Shown: positions 26,246 to 34,233, counted from the stretch's first letter. The stretch is DNA of 60,772 nt from an uncultured Thiodictyon sp. (GCF_903946935.1 NZ_CAJAXH010000316.1:1-60772); one strand, 5' to 3'. Notes: generated from the sequence alone by a model not told the origin. Program-made: numbers and translations.

Positions 26246-26259
26246 TTGCCACGTGGCAA
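26246..26259. promoter_or_regulatory. CACGTG-centred palindrome, candidate parS/operator
   Basis: TTGCCACGTGGCAA is a perfect 14-bp palindrome just upstream of the truncated parB-like gene. The CACGTG core is the core of chromosomal parS sites (TGTTTCACGTGAAACA), though the flanks differ. Confidence 0.6.
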
Positions 26260-26318
26260 TCATAGCCGAAAGGCCTTGTTGGTTCGTAGTAGGGCGGCCG
26301 CCCGACCGCGGTTCAGGG

Positions 26319-26336
26319 CGTGGCAAGTCGTGGCAA
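26319..26336 (+). promoter_or_regulatory. Two CGTGGCAA half-sites
   Basis: CGTGGCAA occurs at 26319-26326 and again at 26329-26336, exactly 10 bases apart and therefore on the same helix face. Each copy equals half of the 26246-26259 palindrome, so they are likely extra binding sites for the same protein. Confidence 0.5.
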
Positions 26337-26640
26337 TATCAGGCAGAAAGGGGAGGTAGGGCATCAAGACCATCCTGCTCGGCCTCCGTCGGTTTCCCTC
26401 TTGGAGCATTTGGTCTCCAGCACCACCCGTTACACCCTGCAGCTGTGCTCGATTTCTTTTCCATTGCACCTGCGCTCCGTCCTACAATCGCCTTGCACCC
26501 AGTCATCCAATCGAGCGGGCGTCTTGGTCGGGCTAACCCGATCTAGGTCTCCTTGCCCTGCGGGCCGCCGACTGATCGACTGAGCGACCGGCGTCCGCCG
26601 CGGCGGGCGACCACCAAGTCATCCAACTGAGGGCATACCC

Positions 26641-27201
26641 ATGTCGGAGAACACAACGCGGTCGGGCGCGGGGGGCCACCCCGGGGCCTCAACCTTGGCA
26701 CGCCTCGGTGCTGAGGTCCCGCACGCCGATTTTTGGATCTTTGTCGGTCTGTTAGTCCTTGCCATCGGCGGCGCTGCCGTCTCCCAAGCGGAGGACAGCG
26801 GCGGCCGTCTCTATTGGCTGGCCCTGGTCCTGGTCTATGGCCTGGTCAGCGTCGCGCGGAGTTGGTTCCAGGCCAAAGATCAGGGCGGGCCTGTATGGCC
26901 CATGGTCCGGTCCCAGGTCTTCCATTGGCTGGGCGCCCTGGTTGCGATCCAGATCGTCCTCCTGTTCGAGAGCAGTGGCATGACGGATCGTGGTCCGGCC
27001 GCGGACTACACCCTGCTGGTCCTCGCCCTGAGCGTCTTCCTCGCCGGGGTCCATTTCAATTGGACCTTCATGCTGCTGGGCGGCATCCTCGCCGCCGTTG
27101 CGGTTGCTCTGCAAGAATTGGAGCAGTTGACGGTTTACCTGGTGATCGTACCGCTCGCCTTACTGGCCATTTGGGTCGTCTACAAGCGCAAGTTCGGTTA
27201 G
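26641..27201 (+). CDS. Five- to six-helix membrane protein
   Basis: A 186-residue integral membrane protein. Hydrophobic segments lie at about residues 31-48 (FWIFVGLLVLAIGGAAVS), 58-72, 94-110 (LGALVAIQIVLLFESS), 122-138 (YTLLVLALSVFLAGVHF), 140-158 (LLGGILAAVAVAL) and 163-182. The N-terminal 30 residues are polar. I do not recognise a family. It ends 35 bases before the ClC gene on the same strand, which suggests a two-gene operon and perhaps an accessory role in ion homeostasis. Confidence 0.7.
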   Translation: MSENTTRSGAGGHPGASTLARLGAEVPHADFWIFVGLLVLAIGGAAVSQAEDSGGRLYWLALVLVYGLVSVARSWFQAKDQGGPVWPMVRSQVFHWLGALVAIQIVLLFESSGMTDRGPAADYTLLVLALSVFLAGVHFNWTFMLLGGILAAVAVALQELEQLTVYLVIVPLALLAIWVVYKRKFG

Positions 27202-27236
27202 GTCGGGGCAGCCGGGCGATCCGGGGGCGGCTGAAC

Positions 27237-29117
27237 ATGGACGATCCGCCGTCCCCGCGTCCCGTGAGTCCTGACTGTGTGGTGCGGCAGGGGGCCTTGG
27301 GGCGCTTTCTTGTGGCCGCGGCCCTGGTCGGTGCATTCGCCGGTTTAGTCGGCGCGGCCTTCCACGCCTTGCTGGACGAGGCCCAGCGGGGCCGGGACCT
27401 GCTCCACGCGGTCCTGGCGGATGGCCCGCTGCCCGGCTGGCTGGTCCTGATGGCCCTGGGCGCCATGGTGCTGACGCTCGCCATGTGGATGGTTCGACGC
27501 TTTGCCCCGGAGGCCGCCGGCAGTGGTATCCAAGAGGTGGAAGCGATCCTGGACGGTCGGCGCGACCTGCGCTGGCAGCGCGTACTGCCGACCAAGTTCA
27601 TTGCCGGGGTGTTGGCGGTCGGCTCCGGGCTGGTGCTGGGGCGTGAGGGGCCTACCGTTCACCTGGGCGGCGCACTGGGGAAACTCGTCGCCGTTGCAGG
27701 GCGCTTCAGCGCCGCGCAAGGTCGGACACTGATCGCTGTCGGGGCCGCGGCCGGGCTGGCCACCGCCTTCAATGCCCCGTTGGCGGCTATAGTTTTTGTC
27801 ACGGAAGAACTGCGCGAGCACTTCGCATACAGTTTCGCCTCCATTCAGGCGGTCATCCTGGCCTGCTGCTTGGCGGTGATTGTCAGCGGTTCGCTCCTGG
27901 GGCAGGGTCCGGCCCTGCCGATTCAAGACCTGGACCCTGCGCCACTGGCGGCACTCCCGGCGTTCGTGGTATTGGGCTTGCTGATCGGCGCCCTGGGGGT
28001 GCTCTTCAACCGGCTGCTCCTGGGTTCGCTGCGGCGCTTTCGGCTTCTGCAACTGGACCATGCCTACCTGGTGGCCGCTGCGCTGGGGCTGGCCCTGGGC
28101 GCCTTGCTCTGGTGGATGCCGCAAGCGGTCGGCGGTGGGGAAACCCTGGTCGAGTCGCTGCTCCAGAGCCCCGTGGGGCCCTGGTCCCTGGTGTTGCTGC
28201 TGGCGATACGCCTGCTGACCACGGTGGGCAGCTATGGGGCGGGGCTGCCGGGCGGGATCTTCGCCCCCCTCCTGGCCTTGGGCACGATTGCCGGGGCGGC
28301 CTTCGATCGCCTGGCGGGGATCTTGGTGCCAGGGTACGCGCTGGCGCCTGGGGTCTTTGCGGTGGCCGCGATGGGGGCACTCTTTGCGGCGACGGTGCGC
28401 GCCCCCCTGACCGGCATCGTCCTGGTGATCGAGTTGACCGGTGCCCTACCCCTGGGGCTGCCGATCATCCTGACCTGCATCAGTGCCACCTTTACCGCCG
28501 AGTGCCTGGGCGGCCAGCCTATTTACAGCCAACTGCTGGCCCAAGGGGAGCGGCCGCCAGTGGCCCTGAGCCGGCTCGGTTGGCGCCTCGCATTGGCCGG
28601 GTTGATCCTGGCGGCCTTGGTCATCCTGCACCAGATCGCGGATCATGGCGCACTGCGGTGGCCGGGCGGGGAGTCGGTTCCGGTACCGGCGCCGATAGCG
28701 GTTCATGCTCCGGCCGACCGCCCGGCCACCGCAGTGGTTGATGAGGCGCGGCCCGTTCCGGCATCGGTGGCCGCTGCGCAGGGGAGGGCGGATGAGCGAC
28801 GGCTAGCGCCGACCGACACGCCTGCCGAGGCTCCGGCGCCGTCCTCGGTGGTCCCCGACCAGGGACGCTACGTCATCCAACTCGTCAGCGTTCGCGACCC
28901 GGCGCGGCTGGCGCCCTTCGCCCGCCGCTTTGGCATTGAGGGACAGGTGAGTACCCTGGAGTCGGCGTCCGGCGGCTGGTATCCGGCACTCTTGGGCCGT
29001 TATCCGACGCGCGCGCAGGCGCTGGCGGCACGGGCTCGGTTGCCTGCCGGCCTGCGCGCCCGCGGGCCGATCGTGCGGACCTTGCCGACGGATGCGCGCC
29101 TGGTCCCCGTGCCTTGA
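27237..29117 (+). CDS. ClC-type chloride channel/antiporter with C-terminal SPOR domain
   Basis: A 626-residue protein (ATG at 27237, start of the conserved region). The ClC core occupies about residues 20-465 and carries the selectivity-filter motifs GSGIQEVEAIL, GREGPTVHLGG (gating Glu), FNAPLAAIVFVTEEL and LPGGIFAPLLALG, all typical of proton-coupled ClC exchangers. After the last helix, a Pro/Ala-rich linker of about 80 residues leads to GRYVIQLVSVRDPARLAPFA ... GGWYPALLGRYPTRAQALAARARLP, a SPOR-domain pattern that binds peptidoglycan denuded of stem peptides. A ClC-SPOR fusion is unusual and would anchor the exchanger to septal cell wall. No frameshift is seen at the junction. Confidence 0.9.
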   Translation: MDDPPSPRPVSPDCVVRQGALGRFLVAAALVGAFAGLVGAAFHALLDEAQRGRDLLHAVLADGPLPGWLVLMALGAMVLTLAMWMVRRFAPEAAGSGIQEVEAILDGRRDLRWQRVLPTKFIAGVLAVGSGLVLGREGPTVHLGGALGKLVAVAGRFSAAQGRTLIAVGAAAGLATAFNAPLAAIVFVTEELREHFAYSFASIQAVILACCLAVIVSGSLLGQGPALPIQDLDPAPLAALPAFVVLGLLIGALGVLFNRLLLGSLRRFRLLQLDHAYLVAAALGLALGALLWWMPQAVGGGETLVESLLQSPVGPWSLVLLLAIRLLTTVGSYGAGLPGGIFAPLLALGTIAGAAFDRLAGILVPGYALAPGVFAVAAMGALFAATVRAPLTGIVLVIELTGALPLGLPIILTCISATFTAECLGGQPIYSQLLAQGERPPVALSRLGWRLALAGLILAALVILHQIADHGALRWPGGESVPVPAPIAVHAPADRPATAVVDEARPVPASVAAAQGRADERRLAPTDTPAEAPAPSSVVPDQGRYVIQLVSVRDPARLAPFARRFGIEGQVSTLESASGGWYPALLGRYPTRAQALAARARLPAGLRARGPIVRTLPTDARLVPVP

Positions 29118-29309
29118 GTGGCAACCTCATAAGGTTCCGGGCGGGGCGCATACCTCGCCCGTGAGTCGCCAGCGATGACCGAACGGCGCCGAGCACCGGA
29201 CGCGCTTGACCCGGATCAAGGAGTGGCTTGGTGCGGTGGAGTCAACTGCAAGGGCTTGACGTGTGTGCGCCGCCGTCGGTCGCTGCGCCCACCGATACCG
29301 GAGGCCAAA

Positions 29310-29951
29310 ATGCTTACCGTTAAAGTCACAATGAAACTCGATCGTTCGCCCGTGAAACGTATGCCGGTCGCCCTGCGCCTGGACGCGGCGGATCAGGCCA
29401 CCCCGCCCGTCCTCACCGACCGGTCGGGGTGCGCGCACTTCGATCTACCACCTGCCAGCGGCACGGTCCTGGTGGATGGTCGAGAGCGTTACCAGGGGCC
29501 GTTGGTCGGTGAGATCCCCATCGAACTTTGGTCCATCACCCAGTCCAGCGACGACGCCCAAGGCGCGGCCGGTCGCCTCCCCGTTGGCAGCAATGCCTAC
29601 CCGGGAATGCAGCGGCGCCGCCTGCGGGTCGATGGCCGGGAGGTAGAGACCGACAGTGAGGGCTACCTGGTCAATCCGGCCGATTGGTCCGAGTCCTTCG
29701 TCCGGGCCCAGGCCGCCGCCGAGGGCCTGCCCCTGACCGACGCCCATTGGGACGTGGTGCGGTATCTGCGCGCGCATTTCACCCGCACCGGCACCCAGGC
29801 CTCGGTGCGGGAGATGATCAAGCATTTCCGGCGGGTCTGGACGGCTGGGGCAGGGGAGAGCGCGTCGCTGCATCGTCTGTTTCCGCGCGGGGGACCCCAG
29901 AAGCAGGGCAACCGCCTGGCGGGACTCCTGCGCACCAAAGGGGAGCACTGA
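29310..29951 (+). CDS. DsrC/TusE-like protein without cysteines, fused to an N-terminal beta domain
   Basis: A 213-residue protein. The ATG at 29310 follows GGAGG by 5 bases. Residues 1-75 look like a small beta-sandwich (MPVALRLDAADQATPPVLTD, RSGCAHFDLPP). Residues 114-210 match the DsrC fold (DSEGYLVNPADWSESFVRAQ, PLTDAHWDVVRYLRAHF, LFPRGGPQKQGNRLAGL). DsrC carries sulfur on two C-terminal cysteines, but here the positions are occupied by Gly-Asn after PQKQ and by GEH at the end, so it cannot transfer sulfur in the known way. It resembles the cysteine-free RspA group, for which a regulatory role has been proposed. It is monocistronic. Confidence 0.8.
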   Translation: MLTVKVTMKLDRSPVKRMPVALRLDAADQATPPVLTDRSGCAHFDLPPASGTVLVDGRERYQGPLVGEIPIELWSITQSSDDAQGAAGRLPVGSNAYPGMQRRRLRVDGREVETDSEGYLVNPADWSESFVRAQAAAEGLPLTDAHWDVVRYLRAHFTRTGTQASVREMIKHFRRVWTAGAGESASLHRLFPRGGPQKQGNRLAGLLRTKGEH

Positions 29952-30401
29952 GCGGGTCGTGCCGTGCGTCCTGGCGCGTTCATTGCCTCGCGGCGGCGCC
30001 ATCGCATAGCCGCGGATCAATGAAGGCGATTGAATAGCACCATCGACGCATCGCCGGGGGAGTCCATCGGGGCGGCGGCGCAAGGGCGGCCGGATCTCGC
30101 ATAACATAGCGCCAACCTAGGTTATGCGGCGGCGCCCTGGATAGTAGGATTGTGGCACTACTGGTGCCTGCGTCGGCTCGGGAAAACAGCCAAGCGCCAG
30201 CGGCGGGCTATCGCTCTGGGAGCCTGCCAATGCCCGACCCGTGGACGGTTACGAGACCTCTTGTGGGCCGCACGCAACCCGGCAAGTGAAACAGATCCAG
30301 GCGCGGTTCGTCAAACGGAGCTGCAACGGGACTGCAAGTCGTGCTAGCCTTATCAAGGGTCGATTTCAGACCCGCGGTTCACCATATTCTGGGGGTATTT
30401 T
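29952..30401. other. Intergenic region with one inverted repeat
   Basis: About 450 bases with no convincing gene. CGCATAAC (30098-30105) and GTTATGCG (30121-30128) form an inverted repeat with a 15-base spacer that could be an operator. The rest is unremarkable. Confidence 0.45.
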
Positions 30402-30959
30402 ATGCAGACTAATCGCTATGGCTTTCTCCGCCGCATCTTGCATTGGGTCGTGGCCCTGTCCACCCTGGGCCTGCTGGCTGTCGGTATGCTGTTCTTTTTC
30501 CTTGGTGTTGACGGTACTCAAAAGTGGTTCGGGGAAGACACGACCGGCATGCTCCTTAAGTACCACAAGAGTTTCGGCCTCGTCGTCCTGATTGGGGCGA
30601 TCTTGATCCTGCGCATGCGTCGGCGTGACGGGGTTCCGCCTTACGATCCGCAGCAGCCCTTGCTGGTGCGGTTCTTGGGCAAGATCGTTCATTGGCTCAC
30701 GCTCGTGGCGCTGATCGTCATGCCGATCCTCGGCGTGCTGGCAACGTCGTTCGCCGGGAAGCCGGTGCAGTTCTTCAACTGGAACCTGCCGGGCACGAGC
30801 CTCTTGGGCACGCATGAGCCGTGGGCCACGACGCTGTTCCAGTATCACAGCCAGATCGGTTTGCTGGTCTTGGCGCTGGTCCTGCTCCATCTCGCCGGGG
30901 TCTATGTGCATGGGCGCGTTGCGAATGACAATGTCAACTCCAGGATGAGCCTGCTCTAA
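30402..30959 (+). CDS. Cytochrome b561 family protein
   Basis: A 185-residue di-heme membrane cytochrome of the bacterial b561 (CybB-like) type. Four helices are visible, with candidate heme-ligand His residues in RILHWVVAL, LKYHKSFGLVVLIGA, KIVHWLTLVALIVMPILG and FQYHSQIGLLVLALVLLHLAGVYVH. Such proteins exchange electrons with quinones, sometimes with superoxide. The ATG at 30402 is followed directly by the conserved RYG...R start. It appears monocistronic. The quinone pool link would suit photosynthetic electron flow, but nothing specific ties it to that. Confidence 0.9.
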   Translation: MQTNRYGFLRRILHWVVALSTLGLLAVGMLFFFLGVDGTQKWFGEDTTGMLLKYHKSFGLVVLIGAILILRMRRRDGVPPYDPQQPLLVRFLGKIVHWLTLVALIVMPILGVLATSFAGKPVQFFNWNLPGTSLLGTHEPWATTLFQYHSQIGLLVLALVLLHLAGVYVHGRVANDNVNSRMSLL

Positions 30960-31320
30960 GCGGGTTCGTTGGACTAAAGCGGTCGGGGGTGACGCTGCTC
31001 GGTCAGCGTCTCCCGGCCGCCCGCGGAATTTGTGCGCGGGTGGGGTAGGGTGGCGATGCCACGGTCGTGGGGGGCCGTCAACCGCGACAACGACCGCGCC
31101 CCAGCCGATGGATCGTCGTACAATAGGCATTCATCGTTAGGTGACCGGAGCCATACCGGGACCTGGCGTCTTTCGGCCCCGCTCCCTCGGTGCTTTGGCG
31201 CCCATCGCGACCCGCTGACCACACCCGTAGCGCCGAACCACACCCGTAGCGCCGAACCAGCCCCGGTGCTCAGGGATGCGGAACCCCTGTTGGCAACTGT
31301 CCTACCACGATCATTCCTTC
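30960..31320. other. Intergenic region with a short tandem repeat
   Basis: No gene is supported. ACCACACCCGTAGCGCCGA occurs twice head to tail (31218-31236 and 31237-31255), about 65 bases upstream of the transporter start. Confidence 0.6.
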
Positions 31321-32751
31321 ATGAATCAAAGAGACGCTTACGCCCGCGCCTGGAACGAACTCCTGACGCGCTTTCTCCCGTTCGCCGATGTGGCGAGCGC
31401 CGACCTGCCGCTCAAGCGCCTGCTGCGGCTTTCACTCTTTCAGGTCTCAGTGGGCATGGCGATCGTCCTGCTCAATGGCACCCTCAACCGGGTGTTAGTG
31501 GTCGAAATGGGCGTCTCGGCCTGGCTGGTCGCCCTGATGGTATCCTTACCGCTGGTCTTTGCGCCGCTGCGCGCGCTGATCGGGCATCGCTCGGATTACC
31601 ACCACTCGGCCTTCGGTTTGCGGCGGGTGCCCTATCTCTGGATGGGTAGCCTGCTCCAGTTCGGCGGCTTTGCCATCATGCCCTTTGCCCTGGTCTTGTT
31701 GTCGGACGACGTCAACAAGCTGCATGTGTTGGGTCAAATATTCAGTGCCTTGGCCTTCCTGCTGGTGGGTGCCGGGCTGCACACCACCCAGACTGCCGGG
31801 CTGGCCCTGGCCACCGACCTGGCGCCGGAAGACGCCCGGCCGCGCGTGGTCGCGCTGCTGTATGTCACGCTGTTGGTCGGTATGGTGGTGAGCGCGCTAC
31901 TCTTTGGTCGGTTGCTGGAGGATTTCGACCAAGGCAAATTAATCTCGGTGGTGCAGGGCGCGGCAGTCGCCACCATCGTCTTCAATCTGATCGCCCTGTG
32001 GAAGCAGGAGGCCGTGGATCTCAAGCGCGCGGCGCAAGCCGAGGAACGTCCGCCCTTCGGCGAGGCCTGGCGCGACTTCATCCAAGGCGGGCAGTCGGGT
32101 CGGCTACTCATCGTAGTGGGCCTGGGGACCGCTGGATTCAGTATGCAGGATATTCTGTTGGAGCCCTTTGGCGGTCAGGTGCTGCACCTGAGCGTGGCCA
32201 ATACTACGGCCCTTACGGCCATCATGGCCGGCGGAACACTCCTGGCCTTTGGTCTGGCCGGGCGTTTCCTGGGACGCGGCGGCGACCCTTACCGTGTGGC
32301 CTCGTTAGGCGTGTTGGCAGGGCTCTTCGCCTTTGCCGCAGTCATTGCCGCGGCCGCCTTGGATTCGGCCTGGGTGTTCCGAACCGGGGCCGGACTGATC
32401 GGCTTCGGTGGGGGGCTGTTCTCGGTCGGCACCCTGATTGCGGCGATGGCCCTGGCCGAACGTGAGCACCGAGGGCTGGCGCTGGGCGCCTGGGGTGCGG
32501 TGCAGGCGACGGCGTCCGGCGCGGCGATCGCGGTGGGCGGTGCGCTCAAGGATGTGGTCGCTGGATTGGCTGCCCACCACGATTCATTCGGTTTGGCGAT
32601 CGGTGCGTCGTCCATCGGTTATGGCTTCGTGTATAGCACCGAGATCCTTCTGCTACTCGTTTCACTACCGGTGATCCTGCCGCTGGCCCTGCGTGCGACG
32701 GCGCGTCCTGCCATGGGCGATGTCCGCATTCGTCTCGATCAGATGCCGTGA
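31321..32751 (+). CDS. LhaA/PucC-family transporter, bacteriochlorophyll delivery
   Basis: A 476-residue, roughly 12-helix protein of the BCD/PucC branch of the major facilitator superfamily. The ATG at 31321 is preferred to the in-frame start at 31276. Landmarks are the N-terminal LKRLLRLSLFQVSVGMAIVLLNGTLNRVLVVEMG, PLRALIGHRSDYHHSAFGLRRVPYLWMGSLLQFGGFA, MQDILLEPFGGQVL and the long C-terminal half. LhaA/PucC proteins are needed to assemble light-harvesting complexes, probably by handing over bacteriochlorophyll. It lies near the pucBA genes, which run on the opposite strand, so it may serve LH2 or LH1. Which family member (LhaA, PucC or Orf428) cannot be decided. Confidence 0.88.
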   Translation: MNQRDAYARAWNELLTRFLPFADVASADLPLKRLLRLSLFQVSVGMAIVLLNGTLNRVLVVEMGVSAWLVALMVSLPLVFAPLRALIGHRSDYHHSAFGLRRVPYLWMGSLLQFGGFAIMPFALVLLSDDVNKLHVLGQIFSALAFLLVGAGLHTTQTAGLALATDLAPEDARPRVVALLYVTLLVGMVVSALLFGRLLEDFDQGKLISVVQGAAVATIVFNLIALWKQEAVDLKRAAQAEERPPFGEAWRDFIQGGQSGRLLIVVGLGTAGFSMQDILLEPFGGQVLHLSVANTTALTAIMAGGTLLAFGLAGRFLGRGGDPYRVASLGVLAGLFAFAAVIAAAALDSAWVFRTGAGLIGFGGGLFSVGTLIAAMALAEREHRGLALGAWGAVQATASGAAIAVGGALKDVVAGLAAHHDSFGLAIGASSIGYGFVYSTEILLLLVSLPVILPLALRATARPAMGDVRIRLDQMP

Positions 32752-32832
32752 TAGATTGCGTCCTGATCTTTTGGAGAGTCGATCAGGCGTGAGCTGGGCG
32801 CCGCTGCGGGGATGACACCATTCTCAGGCTCG

Positions 32833-32884
32833 CGTCGCGGCGGGGGCCGCTCCTACGCCGTAGGAGCGGCCCCCGGCCGCGACG
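32833..32884. repeat. REP-like hairpin, second copy
   Basis: Arms 32833-32855 and 32861-32884 are complementary apart from one single-base indel, with loop CGCCG. It shares the core TAGGAGCGGCCCC and the flank GGCCGCGACG with the hairpin at 6310-6362. Confidence 0.9.
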
Positions 32885-33065
32885 GTTTTAGTTACTCTGG
32901 ATCGCGTTCAGCTAGAGCCCTGTGTTATGCGGGCACGGGGTAGCGCGCCGCATCGGTCGCTGGCACAGCGTTGCGTCCAAACTGATTTGGCTTATGTGGC
33001 GCGTGAAAGTCAGGCCGGGGAGGTGCCTGATCTTGCTGGCATGGCCTTAGCCTAAAGAGTAGTTG

Positions 33066-33093
33066 TCACGCCAAGGCGCCAAGCTCGCCAAGG
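33066..33093 (-). repeat. Dispersed repeat (CTTGGCG-rich), copy A
   Basis: The reverse complement reads CCTTGGCGAGCTTGGCG followed by CCTTGGCGTGA, one mismatch from 52865-52892. A shorter inverted copy lies at 33167-33186 (TCTTGGCGCCTTGGCGTGAG), so the two halves could pair. Confidence 0.8.
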
Positions 33094-33282
33094 CTTTTCA
33101 GTGCGTTATCAGTATTGCGCCAGTTCCCCGGAGGGTGATTGGATAGTGACTCTACCCGATTGTATTTCTTGGCGCCTTGGCGTGAGCAATTCCCGGGAGG
33201 AGTTGAATGACTCGCCGAAGCCGCTGAGAGCTGGCAGGGCATGCGGATGAGCGGATGAATCCGCGGATACCCAGAAATGACA

Positions 33283-33346
33283 TCGGCCCGTCTAGTGAAC
33301 TCACCGGGACCTTAATAGATCACCGTTGAGACATTAGACGGGCCGA
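33283..33346. repeat. 12-bp inverted repeat enclosing 40 bases
   Basis: TCGGCCCGTCTA (33283-33294) is the exact complement of TAGACGGGCCGA (33335-33346). The enclosed 40 bases carry no gene. It could be a hairpin, or the ends of a decayed miniature element. Confidence 0.6.
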
Positions 33347-33372
33347 CATTGAGCCAGCGCTTACTATCTGTT

Positions 33373-33392
33373 ACGGATTAAAATGAATCCGT
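33373..33392 (-). terminator. Hairpin downstream of pucA, probable terminator
   Basis: ACGGATT (33373-33379) and AATCCGT (33386-33392) form a 7-bp stem with a 6-base loop about 80 bases after the distal pucA stop. No T-run follows in the minus direction, so intrinsic termination is uncertain. Confidence 0.45.
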
Positions 33393-33470
33393 TTCGACAA
33401 GTAAAATTACCAGTCCTTTTTCGCCAACTCAGAGGCCATCATCCCTAATGGCCAACCGCGCTGCGGTGCA

Positions 33471-33635
33471 TTACTTCCAGGCGAAGCCAGGCAGCGACAG
33501 CACGAACAGGTGGACCGCGATGGCGACCACGAGCACGGTCAGGAACCAGGGCATCAACCACGTGGAAGGATTGACAACCAGCCAAATCTTCCAATCGTCA
33601 TCGGGGTTCTTCGGCTTTGCGATGTTTTGGGCCAT
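33471..33635 (-). CDS. pucA: LH2 antenna alpha subunit (second pair)
   Basis: A 54-residue single-helix protein: [20 protein letters not shown], then [20 protein letters not shown] and [13 protein letters not shown]. The conserved His after AIAV ligates B850-type bacteriochlorophyll, and [10 protein letters not shown] is the alpha-chain signature. The ATG at 33635 follows GAGGTAAC. It has no Ala/Pro tail, unlike the proximal alpha gene at 33951-34187. It lies 24 bases after the second pucB and ends the puc operon. Confidence 0.92.
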   Translation of the reverse strand: MAQNIAKPKNPDDDWKIWLVVNPSTWLMPWFLTVLVVAIAVHLFVLSLPGFAWK

Positions 33636-33659
33636 TTGAGTTACCTCAGAGAATTCAGT

Positions 33660-33776
33660 TTAAAACCAGGGCTTGGAGGCGAACACCAACAGGTGCGCAA
33701 CGGCGGCCAGGCCGACGAATGCGCTGTAGGTCACCTTGAACTGCTCATGAAATTCTTTTGCTTGGTCGGGAGTCAT
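33660..33776 (-). CDS. pucB: LH2 antenna beta subunit (second pair)
   Basis: A 38-residue beta chain beginning MTPDQAKEFHEQFKVTYSAF and ending VAHLLVFASKPWF, identical in protein to the first pucB. The His in EFHEQF may bind B800 and that in VAHLL binds B850 bacteriochlorophyll. The start at 33776 has AAGGTGAG about 5 bases upstream and equals the start of the other copy. The frame stays open upstream to 33911 and would add 45 residues (MAEPRMADPRPAAPKMAAPA and more). An ATG at 33866 has a weak AGAGG, so a longer form is possible. Confidence 0.9.
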   Translation of the reverse strand: MTPDQAKEFHEQFKVTYSAFVGLAAVAHLLVFASKPWF

Positions 33777-33950
33777 TTCTCTCACCTTCGTTTCGGCCTG
33801 CTTCGGCGCGGGCGCTGCCATTTTTGGCGCAGCCGGGCGTGGATCGGCCATTCTGGGTTCCGCCATCGGTTTTGCCTCTGGTCGGTTATCTGGACTATGC
33901 CGCTTTGCCATTATCGTTCGGCGTGGCGGATACCGCCGCTACCGACGCGT

Positions 33951-34187
33951 TCAGCCAGCCGGAGTGGCGGCGACGGCAGGAGCTTCCACGGCGACCGGAG
34001 CGGCCTTGTGGTTGGTCCAGGCGCGACCAGGAATCGAGAAGGCAACCGTGTGAACCGCGATGGCCAGAATGGTCAGGGCGATGAACATCGGCATCAGGAA
34101 GGTGGAGGGATTGATGACCTGCCAAATCAGGTAGTCTTGACCGGCCGCATCGTATGCCCAAGGCGAGCGATGGAAAGGAGTTTGCAT
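33951..34187 (-). CDS. pucA: LH2 antenna alpha subunit with Ala/Pro tail (first pair)
   Basis: A 78-residue alpha chain. After an unusual N-terminus (MQTPFHRSPWAYDAAGQDYL) comes IWQVINPSTFLMPMFIALTI, LAIAVHTVAFSIPGRAW with the bacteriochlorophyll-ligating His, and a periplasmic tail of about 20 residues rich in Ala, Pro and Val. It lies 46 bases after the first pucB. The alpha chains of the two pairs differ clearly although the beta chains are the same, which may tune LH2 spectra. Confidence 0.92.
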   Translation of the reverse strand: MQTPFHRSPWAYDAAGQDYLIWQVINPSTFLMPMFIALTILAIAVHTVAFSIPGRAWTNHKAAPVAVEAPAVAATPAG

Positions 34188-34233
34188 TTGTTTTACCTCT
34201 AAGTAAGAGTCAGAGCGTTCCTGAAGCTAGGCT

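Larger units (their letters stand above)
26225..26640. other. Intergenic region with parS-like sites
   Basis: No gene is supported. The first part carries the palindrome and half-sites annotated separately, and the remainder is featureless. Confidence 0.5.
32752..33470. other. Repeat-rich intergenic region
   Basis: Over 700 bases between converging genes. It holds one REP-like hairpin (32833-32884), two copies of a dispersed motif (33066-33093 and 33167-33186), a 12-bp inverted repeat (33283-33346) and a hairpin downstream of pucA. No gene is supported. Confidence 0.7.
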
